From the NCBI RefSeq assembly GCF_007474535.1, contig NZ_VKNW01000003.1, forward strand, positions 248,001 to 312,000: a stretch of 64,000 nucleotides of DNA, given 5' to 3'. Under the pieces are notes generated by a model. That model made no database searches. It saw only the letters and a list, made by a program, of their open reading frames with translations, and was not told the DNA's origin. Within the stretch, counting starts at the first letter, position 1. Each line of letters opens with the position of its first letter. A program made the translations under genes and the position numbers. Source of the DNA: Chryseobacterium echinoideorum (GTDB taxonomy: Bacteria; Bacteroidota; Bacteroidia; Flavobacteriales; Weeksellaceae). This document shows, one piece after another, positions 25,230-33,908 of the stretch.

Positions 25230-26735
25230 ATGGACAAAGTAAGAGTACGTTTTGCTCCAAGTCCTACGGGACCTTTACATTTAGGAGGCGTAAGAACTGC
25301 ATTATACGATTATCTTTTTGCTAAAAATCAGGGAGGTGAGTTTGTATTGAGAATTGAAGATACAGATACCGCAAGATATGTGGAAGGAGCAGAAGAATAC
25401 ATTGAGGAAGCCCTCGAATGGTGCGGAATTATTGCCGATGAAAGCCCCAAAAAAGGCGGGAAATTTGCTCCATACAGACAATCTGAAAGAAGAGACATCT
25501 ACGACAGATATACCGCACAGATCTTAAAAACAGATTATGCCTACATCGCTTTTGATACTGCTGAAGAACTGGATGCCATCCGTACGGAATACGAAGCCAG
25601 AGGAGATGTTTTTTCTTATGACAACAGAACAAGAAATCAGCTTAGAAACAGTTTAACGCTTTCTGAAGAAGAAGTTCAGAAATTATTAGATGAAAAAACT
25701 CCGTATGTGGTAAGATTCAAAATGCCTATTGACCGCACTTTAGGTCTGGTAGATATTATCAGGGGAAATTTCACGGTCAATACAGACACTTTAGATGATA
25801 AGGTTCTGGTAAAAAATGACGGAATGCCGACTTATCATTTCGCCAACATCATTGATGATCACGAAATGGAAATTTCTCACGTGATCCGTGGTGAAGAATG
25901 GCTGCCCTCTTTAGGTTTACATACTTTATTATACGAAGCAATGGGTTGGGAAGCGCCGCAGTTTGCGCATCTTTCTTTAATCTTAAAACCTGAAGGAAAA
26001 GGAAAACTAAGCAAAAGAGACGGAGATAAATTCGGATTCCCTGTCTTTCCTTTAAATTTTACAGATCCTGCAACAGGAAATGTTTCTAAAGGGTATAGAG
26101 AAAGCGGCTATCTTCCTGAAGCATTCATCAACATGGTGGCACTTTTGGGATGGTCTCCTGCAGACGATAAAGAAATTTTATCTTTGGATGAAATGGCAAA
26201 AGAATTTGATCTCAATAAAGTTCATAAAGCCGGAGCAAGATTCAGCAAAGAAAAAGCAGAATGGTTCAACCATCAGTACATCCAGAAAACTTCGGATGAA
26301 GCATTGTTGAATATTCTTAAAAATTCAGATTTAAATTTAACATTGTCAGACGATAAACTTTTAAAAGTGATCAAGCTGATGAAAGAACGAGCTACTTTCC
26401 CGAAAGATATCTACGACAACGGAAAATTCTTCTTCGAAGCTCCAACTTCTTATGATGAAAAAGCATCAAAAAAAGCATGGAATGACGAAACTTCAGCAAT
26501 TTTAGAGGAGTTAGTTTCAAATCTTGAGGAAGCTGAATTTAATGCTGAAAATCTAAAGCAAATTGTTCATAATTTCGCAGAAAATAAAGGTTTGGGTATG
26601 GGTAAAGTGATGATGCCGTTACGTTTGTCTTTAGTAGGAGAACTTAAAGGACCGGATGTCCCGGAGATCATGGAACTTCTTGGAAAAGAGGAAACTACCT
26701 CCAGAATAAACAATGCTATCAATAATTTTAAATAG
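25230..26735 (+). CDS. gltX: Glutamate--tRNA ligase
   Basis: GltX charges tRNA-Glu; two tRNA-Glu genes lie at the right end of this window. The 501-aa class I synthetase has the HIGH motif as HLGG within FAPSPTGPLHLGGVRTAL and the KMSKS loop as KLSKRDGDKFG. RIEDTDTARYVEG and HVIRGEEWLPSLGLH are typical of GluRS. No Cys-rich zinc motif is seen. The C-terminal anticodon-binding domain is complete. accA follows 47 bp later with its own -7 box. Confidence 0.96.
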   Translation: MDKVRVRFAPSPTGPLHLGGVRTALYDYLFAKNQGGEFVLRIEDTDTARYVEGAEEYIEEALEWCGIIADESPKKGGKFAPYRQSERRDIYDRYTAQILKTDYAYIAFDTAEELDAIRTEYEARGDVFSYDNRTRNQLRNSLTLSEEEVQKLLDEKTPYVVRFKMPIDRTLGLVDIIRGNFTVNTDTLDDKVLVKNDGMPTYHFANIIDDHEMEISHVIRGEEWLPSLGLHTLLYEAMGWEAPQFAHLSLILKPEGKGKLSKRDGDKFGFPVFPLNFTDPATGNVSKGYRESGYLPEAFINMVALLGWSPADDKEILSLDEMAKEFDLNKVHKAGARFSKEKAEWFNHQYIQKTSDEALLNILKNSDLNLTLSDDKLLKVIKLMKERATFPKDIYDNGKFFFEAPTSYDEKASKKAWNDETSAILEELVSNLEEAEFNAENLKQIVHNFAENKGLGMGKVMMPLRLSLVGELKGPDVPEIMELLGKEETTSRINNAINNFK

Positions 26736-26752
26736 ATTTTGATAATTTTTCA

Positions 26753-26760
26753 TAAATTTG
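26753..26760 (+). promoter_or_regulatory. -7 box of accA
   Basis: TAAATTTG, 22 bp before the accA ATG; no clean -33. Confidence 0.4.
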
Positions 26761-26782
26761 AAAGATTTAATTTACTTCAAGA

Positions 26783-27739
26783 ATGGAATATTTAAGTTTC
26801 GAACTTCCTATAAAAGAATTAATGGATCAATACCAAACCTGTTCTTTAGTAGGAGAAGAAAGTGGTGTTGATGTAAAATTAGCATGCAGCCAGATCGAGG
26901 ATAAAATCATAGAAAAGAAAAAAGAAATCTATGGAAATCTTACCCCTTGGCAAAGAGTACAACTTTCCCGTCATCCGGATCGTCCTTACACCTTGGACTA
27001 TATCAATGGAATGGTAGACAAAGGCAGTTTTCTGGAACTTCACGGGGACAGAAATTTTGCAGATGATCCCGCATTAATTGGCGGTTTGGCAACTTTAGAC
27101 GGTCAGAAAATAATGATCATCGGAACCCAGAAAGGAAGAACGACAAAAGAAAGACAGCACAGGAGATTCGGAATGCCGAATCCTGAAGGATACAGAAAAG
27201 CTTTAAGACTGATGAAGCTTGCAGAAAAATTCAGAATTCCTGTAGTTACCTTAGTAGATACTCCGGGAGCTTATCCTGGTCTTGAAGCTGAAGAAAGAGG
27301 ACAAGGAGAAGCCATCGCAAGAAATATTTTTGAGATGACGATGCTGAAAACTCCTATTTTCACCTACATTATTGGTGAAGGAGCAAGTGGCGGAGCTTTA
27401 GGAATTGGTGTAGGCAACAAAGTATATATGATGGAAAACACATGGTATACTGTAATTGCACCGGAAAGCTGCTCTTCTATTCTTTGGAGAAACTGGGATC
27501 ATAAAGAAGATGCAGCGAATGCTTTAAATCTAACTCCGAAAGATGCCTTGAGAGAAAAATTCATCGACGGAATTATTGAAGAACCTCTTGGTGGAGCTCA
27601 TTACGACCCAGAAGTTGCTTATCTGAATTTAAAAGCTTCGATTTTGCAAAACATCAAAGCCTTTTCAAAATTTACCGGAAAAGAGCTTGAAACTCACAGA
27701 CAGGAAAAATTTATTGCCATGGGGCAATTTAAAGGATAA
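26783..27739 (+). CDS. accA: Acetyl-CoA carboxylase carboxyltransferase subunit alpha
   Basis: AccA with AccD transfers the carboxyl group from biotin to acetyl-CoA. The 318-aa product has an N-terminal helical segment with [11 protein letters not shown], followed by [21 protein letters not shown]. The crotonase-type core contains [20 protein letters not shown] (20 residues), [17 protein letters not shown], and [14 protein letters not shown] [13 protein letters not shown]. Length and motifs are standard. accB and accC lie 12 kb away in the same window and accD is not seen. Confidence 0.96.
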   Translation: MEYLSFELPIKELMDQYQTCSLVGEESGVDVKLACSQIEDKIIEKKKEIYGNLTPWQRVQLSRHPDRPYTLDYINGMVDKGSFLELHGDRNFADDPALIGGLATLDGQKIMIIGTQKGRTTKERQHRRFGMPNPEGYRKALRLMKLAEKFRIPVVTLVDTPGAYPGLEAEERGQGEAIARNIFEMTMLKTPIFTYIIGEGASGGALGIGVGNKVYMMENTWYTVIAPESCSSILWRNWDHKEDAANALNLTPKDALREKFIDGIIEEPLGGAHYDPEVAYLNLKASILQNIKAFSKFTGKELETHRQEKFIAMGQFKG

Positions 27740-27746
27740 TAAAAAT

Positions 27747-27782
27747 AAAACCGGTACACTTAAGCAGCGTACCGGTTTTTTG
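27747..27782 (+). terminator. Terminator after accA
   Basis: AAAACCGGTAC / GTACCGGTTTT with an 11-nt loop and a T-run. Confidence 0.88.
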
Positions 27783-27808
27783 ATCTAAAATTATCTGACT
27801 GATGATAT

Positions 27809-28507
27809 TTAATCCGGTACATTCAGCTCAATCTGGATATCGCGCTGGATTTTCTTGAGAGAAGAATATTTTGCATCGCAGACTTGGGTCGTCAAAACAT
27901 ATTCTCCTTTATCTACCATAATAAAATTCTGACCTCTCGCCGGAACATCTATATTGTAATATTTATTTCCGCTTATTTTAACGATGAGGTTGCATTTTGA
28001 TTTATTCTTGATATTAATATATGCTTCTTTATCATTGGGATCATTATTGAAAATATGACTCAGCATGGAAGCCGTTTTCTTGGCATGCTCACTGGGTTCA
28101 GATTTTTTACTGCTCCCTGCAGAGGCTAAACTCACATTCTTACCGGAAGAAGATGCATTGGCAGCCAAATTTTTACCTTTATTAAATTCATTATTACTGA
28201 CAATTTTTTCAACTTTGCTTTTACTTAAAGGCTTTATCTTAGGCTTCGCCTCAATAGAATTGTCTGCCATGATAATATTCACCAGCTTCCTTTTAAGAGC
28301 ATCTGTTTTTTCGTGACCAGGATTCTGCTTAATAAAGCCGGCAATAATTCTGGGTTCTGAAGTACTCTCAGCTTCTTCTAAAGTGTAGATAATTACCGTT
28401 TCCTTTTCGGCTACTACTTTTGCTTTAGAACCGCTTTTTTTCTTTTTCTGGGCAATACCCAAACTGAAAATACTTAGAAATATAATAAGAAAAAATTTTT
28501 TCATCAA
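27809..28507 (-). CDS. Secreted protein with C-terminal DUF6759-like domain (paralogue 1 of 3)
   Basis: The 232-aa product has a signal peptide (about 1-19, ending GIAQ) and a Lys/Ser-rich, low-complexity middle. Its roughly 85-residue C-terminal domain has the pattern NDPNDKEAYINIKNKSKCN, LIVKISG, YNIDVPARGQNF, VDKGEYVLTTQVC. The same domain ends the proteins at 44569-45351 and 46116-46835, with two conserved Cys. I recall it as DUF6759, common in Chryseobacterium; function unknown. The 20-60 segment (TLEEAESTSEPRIIAGFIKQNPGHEK, quoted as SEPRIIAGFIKQNP) matches the N-terminal repeat of the other two only weakly. Divergent from tsf. Confidence 0.75.
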   Translation of the reverse strand: MMKKFFLIIFLSIFSLGIAQKKKKSGSKAKVVAEKETVIIYTLEEAESTSEPRIIAGFIKQNPGHEKTDALKRKLVNIIMADNSIEAKPKIKPLSKSKVEKIVSNNEFNKGKNLAANASSSGKNVSLASAGSSKKSEPSEHAKKTASMLSHIFNNDPNDKEAYINIKNKSKCNLIVKISGNKYYNIDVPARGQNFIMVDKGEYVLTTQVCDAKYSSLKKIQRDIQIELNVPD

Positions 28508-28580
28508 ATTAATCTTTAAAAATTTATTAAATAAATACTATAACGCTAAAAGTCATTTTTTAGTTTATCATTAAAATCAT

Positions 28581-28588
28581 TATCTTTG
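28581..28588 (+). promoter_or_regulatory. -7 box of tsf
   Basis: TATCTTTG, followed by a leader of about 58 nt. A T-rich TTTT sits at the -33 position. Confidence 0.6.
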
Positions 28589-28651
28589 CACAACTTAAAA
28601 ATAAACTATTAAAGTTAATCATAAATTTTAAATAAATAAACAATAAATATT

Positions 28652-29476
28652 ATGTCTTATACACCAGCTGCTGCAGACGTAGCAAAATTAAGAAACCAAA
28701 CAGGTGCAGGTATGATGGACTGCAAGAAAGCTTTAGTTGAAGCAGAAGGAGATTTTGAAAAAGCAGTTGACATCCTTAGAAAAAAAGGTCAGAAAGTTGC
28801 AGCTAACAGAGCTGACAGAGAATCTGCAGAAGGTGCAGTAATTGCGAGAGTAAACGAAGATAATACTTTAGGTACTATCATCTCTCTAAACTGTGAGACT
28901 GACTTTGTTGCTAAAAACGACGCTTTCGTTGAATTGGCTTACGAATTGGCTGAAATGGCAATTTTCGCTGCAACTAAAGAAGAATTATTGGCTACAGACT
29001 TTCACGGAATGACGGTTGCTGAGAAATTAATTGAGCAGACAGGTGTTATCGGTGAGAAAATTGAAATTGGTGCATTTGAAAGAATTACAGGACCTTTCCT
29101 TGGAGCTTACATCCACGCTGGTAACAAAATCGCTGCTATCACTTCTCTTTCTGCAAAAGTAGACGGAGCTGATGAGGCTGCAAAATCTGTTTCTATGCAG
29201 GTTGCTGCGATGAACCCAATCGCTCTTGACGAAACTCAGGTTTCTCAGGAAACAATTGATAAAGAATTGGAAATTGAAAGAGAATTGTTAACTAAAGAAG
29301 GTAAGCCAGAAAATATTATTGATAATATTTTGAAAGGTAAAATGCAGAGATTCTACAAAGACAATACTTTAGTACACCAATCTTTCATTAAAGACAACGG
29401 TATTTCTGTTGCAGATTACGTAAAATCTGTAAACTCAGATCTTAAAGTAACAGGATTTGTAAGAGTTAGCTTATAA
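28652..29476 (+). CDS. tsf: Translation elongation factor Ts
   Basis: EF-Ts recycles EF-Tu-GDP. The 274-aa protein starts with the UBA-like domain (VAKLRNQTGAGMMDCKKALVE, split here as VAKLRNQTGAG and MMDCKKALVE). The core contains LNCETDFVAKND (the TDFV motif that inserts into EF-Tu) and the tail ends TGFVRVSL. In most bacteria tsf directly follows rpsB; here rpsB lies 17 kb away on the opposite strand (46888-47652). It has its own promoter and terminator. Confidence 0.97.
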   Translation: MSYTPAAADVAKLRNQTGAGMMDCKKALVEAEGDFEKAVDILRKKGQKVAANRADRESAEGAVIARVNEDNTLGTIISLNCETDFVAKNDAFVELAYELAEMAIFAATKEELLATDFHGMTVAEKLIEQTGVIGEKIEIGAFERITGPFLGAYIHAGNKIAAITSLSAKVDGADEAAKSVSMQVAAMNPIALDETQVSQETIDKELEIERELLTKEGKPENIIDNILKGKMQRFYKDNTLVHQSFIKDNGISVADYVKSVNSDLKVTGFVRVSL

Positions 29477-29496
29477 TTTCTTCAGATTTAAAATAT

Positions 29497-29528
29497 AATC
29501 CCGGTGATTTTTTCATCGGGATTTTTTA
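29497..29528 (+). terminator. Terminator after tsf
   Basis: AATCCCGGTGA / TCATCGGGATT (one G-T pair), 6-nt loop, then six T. Confidence 0.88.
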
Positions 29529-29644
29529 TTTGCATCGCATTTCACATAATATGAATAACATAACAATATTGATTCATTATTTACAATTTCAAAAATATTA
29601 ACATAATGTTAAAAAAATAACGTAAAAATTTGATTATTAATACT

Positions 29645-29652
29645 TAAATTTG
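29645..29652 (+). promoter_or_regulatory. -7 box of the first array gene
   Basis: TAAATTTG, 18 bp before the ATG at 29671; no -33 at the standard distance. Confidence 0.42.
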
Positions 29653-29670
29653 TCGCCCTGAAATTTCTGT

Positions 29671-32600
29671 ATGAAAAGAATTTTATTATTAATAGGTACA
29701 TTTTTATGTTTATTATTTAATGCCCAACTTGATACTGATCATTGGTTTGCACCAATGGCATCCAAAGCAGGAAATAACGGACTTGAGGGTTACCTTTACC
29801 TTTCAACCGATGAAACTGTTCCTTTTACTGTTCAGATATTTAATAACAATACTTTATATACAAGTACGCAGATAAGCAAAGGAAATCCTGCACAGATTAT
29901 TATACCAAACAATTTTTTGATTACATCAAATCAATTTGACCTTTTTACACCCAACTCTATGGGAATGAATGTAAAAGGACCTAAAAGATTTTTTGCGAAT
30001 TACAGATTTTCACTGCAAAATCACGCAGAAATTATTACTTCAAAAGGATTGGCAGGACTTGGAACAACTTTTTTTGCCGGCACAGCACCTATTACAGGCA
30101 TCGCAACCTATGTAAACTCTACTATTGGAGTTACAGCAACCGAAGACAACACCACTGTTGTAATTTCGGGATATAATCCTAATGTAGTGTTTTCTGACGG
30201 CTCATCTTCACCTACAAAAACATTTACTTTAAACAAAGGACAATCTTATATTGTAGATGCAAGAAGTACAGATAGCCAATTTAATCCTACCGGACTTGTA
30301 GGAGCAAAGATAGAAGCTACAAAACCTATTTCGGTAACCAACGGTAATTTTAACGGAATTTATACCAATCTTAATTTTACCAACAATGATGTTTTGATGG
30401 ATCAGGCTGTTCCAGTCAACAGATTGGGAAAAGATTTTATTCTGGTAAAAGGAAACGGTAACGTAGCCAATGAAATGGAAACGGCGCTAATCATTGCCAC
30501 AGAAGACAATACTCAGGTCGCTTTCAACGGAGCCGGAACTGCTGTTACATTAAATACCGGACAATATTATATGGTTCCCAGTAATTTTTATATCAATCAA
30601 GGGAACGGAAATTATAATATGAACATCACTACAAGCAAGAATGTTTATGTTTATCAATTATTAGCCGGAATCATGGGGGGTCCCGGTGCCAATGAATATG
30701 CAACCGGTGGTATGAATTTTATTCCGCCTTTAAGTTGCTTTATGCCCAATAAAGTAGATGAAATTGGTTTCATCAATATGATTGGCGGACAGTCATTTAA
30801 TACAAAACTGAATATCATTACCCAAACCGGAGCCGTGGTTACTCTAAATGGAAATCCGCTTGCTGCCAACAACGGACCTTATCCTGTAACCGGAAACCCT
30901 AACTGGGTAACGTATTCTGTACCCAATGTTTCAGGAATCATCTCTGTTAACTCTACCAAATCTGTTACTGCAGGAATTGCAGCCGGAAGCGGTGCCGTTG
31001 GATACGGTGGTTACTTTGCAGGATTCTCCTCCGTTCCTGCAATTTCTAAAACCGGAGACTGCTATGCGGGAATTCTTTTACAGGTAGATAATTCTTATGA
31101 TTCTTATCAATGGTTTTTAAATGGAAGCCCTATTTCGGGGGCAACTTCTTACTCCATTAACCCAGAACTTTACGGAGCAGGAAATTATACCTGTCAGATT
31201 ACAAAAAACAATTGCGAAAGCAAGCTGACTGAAATTTATAACTACACGTTGTGTCCGCCAATTACAACAACAACGTACACGATCGGCTCTTGTAACACTA
31301 AGGTGATTACTCCTTCATTTACCAATTCAACTCAAAATATTGTTCCTTCACTTACAGGAATTATATTACAACCAACTTCCGGCACAGCAACTGTAAATCC
31401 GGCAAATGGTCAGATTACCTATACTCCCAACTCAACTTTAACCAGCAATACAACAGATACTTTTATTTATTATATTCAGGGAAATGGTAATCCGTTTGAT
31501 TTTGAATATTTTAAAATTATTATCAATACAGATGTTCTTCAGACCAATAATACAAGTTTGGTTTCATGCGCCGACAATGCAGGCAACGGAACTTTTGACT
31601 TAACAACGGCTAATCTTACCACAAGTACAGGAACTTCTGTTTTGTATTATACCAATTCTAATCTGACAGGTCAGATCAATACTCCAAACAATTACACAGG
31701 TCCTGCAGGAACAATCTATGCTAATGTAACTTCTGCTTACGGATGCTCTAAACCTGCACAAATTACACTGACCGTAAATCCGTTACCCAATATCAATACT
31801 TCCAGCTTTAATGCAAATCTTTGTGATGATAATCTTGATGGAAATATTGATGTAAATTTCTCAACGATTACACCTCAAATCGTAAACAATTCGGGAAGTT
31901 TTACTGTAAGATATTACCTGAACCAAACAGATGCCAATGCCGGAAATAACAATACACTTCCCAACAACTGGACATATACTGCGAATACAACAGTTTATGT
32001 AAGAGTTGACGGAATTAATACCAATTGTTCTCCTGCTTTTGGGCAGATCAATTTTTCTGTTGGATCAAAAATACCTTTATCCACATTAGATTATTCCACA
32101 TTAGTTTGCGATACCAATTGGGATGGAACTGAAACCGTCAACCTAAATACTTACAAAAATAATTTCACCACAGATCCTGCTGTTACATTAAGCTTTTACA
32201 GCACTTTTGCGGATGCCCAAAATGCGACCAATGCTATTAATTCAAATCAAATCATCGCTCCCTCCCAAATATTTTACATTAGATTTCAAAATTCAGGAAG
32301 TTGCTCTAATATAGCTAAGCTTACCTTATCACTAGATCAGCTTTCAACATCCAATGCTACTTTATCTGCTTGTGCCAATGCTAACGGAACAGCAAATTTT
32401 AATCTGACTACAGCTACCGTTACCACAACTCCGGGAGCAACAGTTTCATTCTTTTCAGATGCTTTGCTCACTGCTCCTATTGCAACGCCTACAAATTACA
32501 ATTCTTCAGGGGGAATAGTTTATGCACAGGTAAGCTCAGGCTTCGGATGTACAAAAACAGCACAAATTAATTTAACCATCAATCCTTTACCTAATATCAA

Positions 32601-33828
32601 TACAGCTAATTACAACGCTGCACTTTGCGATGATAATTTTGATGGAATAATCAATGTAAATTTCTCAACCGTTTCACCTCAAATCGTTACCAATTCAGGA
32701 AGTTTTACTGTAAGATACTATCTGAACCAAACAGACGTAAATGCCGGAAACAATAATACACTTCCCGGAAACTGGACATATACTGCAAATACAACAGTTT
32801 ATGTAAGAGTTGACGGAATTAGTACCAATTGTACGCCTGCTTTTGGGCAGATCAATTTTCAAATAGGCAACAGAATAAGTTTATTGGCAACCAATGCAAC
32901 TACAGATGTATGTGACAGTGATCTGAATGGAACTCAAACGGTTAATCTAAATGATTATAAAAATTTATTCAGTACAGATCCTTCTGTTGTATTGACGTTT
33001 TACAGCACTTTAGCTAATGCACAATCAGGCACAAATACGATTACACCTAATCAAAATATTACTTCTGTTTCAACATTTTACATCAGATTTACAAGCAACA
33101 ATGCCTGTCCGAATACAGGAATTTTAACTATTAATTTAAAAGCCCCGAAAAAATCTGAGGTTCTGAAAGATCAGTTGGTTTGCGCAGATCAAAAAGCTTT
33201 ATTGGATGCAGGAGCAGGTTTTACTTCTTACTCATGGAGTACAGGAGCAACAACGCAGTCAATCAGTGCAGGAGAAGGTGTTTATTTTGTAGACTTAGGA
33301 TTTAATGGCTGCGTGTACAGGCAAACAGTTACAGTAACCAATGCCCCACTTCCTATTATAACCAGCGTTACGGTTACAGGAAATACAGCCACCGTGAACG
33401 TAACAGGAGGAACAGCTCCTTATCAATATTCTTTAAATGGAGTTGATTATCAAAGTTCCAATATTTTCACAGGATTGACAAGAGGTCCTTATAAAGTATA
33501 TGTTATCGGACGAGACGGATGTCAGCCGGTTACTAAAGACTTTTTGCTTCTCAACTTAATTAATACCATTACTCCTAATAATGATGGAAAAAATGATGTT
33601 TTAGATTATTCTGATCTGAAAATTAAAGATCAGGTCAGTATAGAAGTAGTTGACAGATATGGTGCTGTTGTTTATCAATCTTCAGGGAAAAACTACATAT
33701 GTGACGGAAAATCCGGAGGTCGGAATTTATCTACAGGAACTTATTGGTATATAATAAAATGGATTGAGCCTGATACAAAATTACCAGTTTCTCATTCCGG
33801 ATGGCTTTTAATTAAGAATAGAGAATAA
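29671..33828 (+). CDS. Giant T9SS type-B cargo with IgGFc-binding-like N-terminus (array member A)
   Basis: The 1385-aa surface or secreted protein has a signal peptide (1-18, ending NAQ). LDTDHWFAPM starts a beta-rich IgGFc-binding-like domain (about 20-450), with repeated ATEDNT, KPISVTNGN and YVYQLLAG motifs. An Ig/PKD-like module follows (SYQWFLNGSPISGATSY, about 475). Two 268-aa repeats come next (CDDNLDG near 718, CDDNFDG near 986), then LDAGAGFTSYSWSTGATTQS near 1178. The C-terminal T9SS sorting domain (about 1297-1385) contains NTITPNNDGKNDVLDY, VVDRYG, GTYWYIIKW and ends IKNRE. It should cross the outer membrane by the type IX system and bind outside. Ligand unknown. Confidence 0.88.
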   Translation: MKRILLLIGTFLCLLFNAQLDTDHWFAPMASKAGNNGLEGYLYLSTDETVPFTVQIFNNNTLYTSTQISKGNPAQIIIPNNFLITSNQFDLFTPNSMGMNVKGPKRFFANYRFSLQNHAEIITSKGLAGLGTTFFAGTAPITGIATYVNSTIGVTATEDNTTVVISGYNPNVVFSDGSSSPTKTFTLNKGQSYIVDARSTDSQFNPTGLVGAKIEATKPISVTNGNFNGIYTNLNFTNNDVLMDQAVPVNRLGKDFILVKGNGNVANEMETALIIATEDNTQVAFNGAGTAVTLNTGQYYMVPSNFYINQGNGNYNMNITTSKNVYVYQLLAGIMGGPGANEYATGGMNFIPPLSCFMPNKVDEIGFINMIGGQSFNTKLNIITQTGAVVTLNGNPLAANNGPYPVTGNPNWVTYSVPNVSGIISVNSTKSVTAGIAAGSGAVGYGGYFAGFSSVPAISKTGDCYAGILLQVDNSYDSYQWFLNGSPISGATSYSINPELYGAGNYTCQITKNNCESKLTEIYNYTLCPPITTTTYTIGSCNTKVITPSFTNSTQNIVPSLTGIILQPTSGTATVNPANGQITYTPNSTLTSNTTDTFIYYIQGNGNPFDFEYFKIIINTDVLQTNNTSLVSCADNAGNGTFDLTTANLTTSTGTSVLYYTNSNLTGQINTPNNYTGPAGTIYANVTSAYGCSKPAQITLTVNPLPNINTSSFNANLCDDNLDGNIDVNFSTITPQIVNNSGSFTVRYYLNQTDANAGNNNTLPNNWTYTANTTVYVRVDGINTNCSPAFGQINFSVGSKIPLSTLDYSTLVCDTNWDGTETVNLNTYKNNFTTDPAVTLSFYSTFADAQNATNAINSNQIIAPSQIFYIRFQNSGSCSNIAKLTLSLDQLSTSNATLSACANANGTANFNLTTATVTTTPGATVSFFSDALLTAPIATPTNYNSSGGIVYAQVSSGFGCTKTAQINLTINPLPNINTANYNAALCDDNFDGIINVNFSTVSPQIVTNSGSFTVRYYLNQTDVNAGNNNTLPGNWTYTANTTVYVRVDGISTNCTPAFGQINFQIGNRISLLATNATTDVCDSDLNGTQTVNLNDYKNLFSTDPSVVLTFYSTLANAQSGTNTITPNQNITSVSTFYIRFTSNNACPNTGILTINLKAPKKSEVLKDQLVCADQKALLDAGAGFTSYSWSTGATTQSISAGEGVYFVDLGFNGCVYRQTVTVTNAPLPIITSVTVTGNTATVNVTGGTAPYQYSLNGVDYQSSNIFTGLTRGPYKVYVIGRDGCQPVTKDFLLLNLINTITPNNDGKNDVLDYSDLKIKDQVSIEVVDRYGAVVYQSSGKNYICDGKSGGRNLSTGTYWYIIKWIEPDTKLPVSHSGWLLIKNRE
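31558..33170 (+). repeat. Two-unit internal tandem repeat of 804 bp in array gene A
   Basis: Two in-frame units of about 268 codons; matching anchors TGTGATGATAAT at 31822 and TGCGATGATAAT at 32626 lie exactly 804 bp apart. Segments such as NNTLPNNWTYTANTTVYVRV and NNTLPGNWTYTANTTVYVRV are nearly identical. Boundaries are approximate. Confidence 0.8.
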
Positions 33829-33876
33829 TTTTTCAAATTTATTTATGATTTATTAAGAATATATTAAATATTATCC

Positions 33877-33884
33877 TAATTTTG
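33877..33884 (+). promoter_or_regulatory. -7 box of array gene B
   Basis: TAATTTTG, followed by ATCCTAATTCT (33890-33900), which also precedes gene C. No -33 match. Confidence 0.42.
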
Positions 33885-33908
33885 TAGAAATCCTAATTCT
33901 TTTAACTT

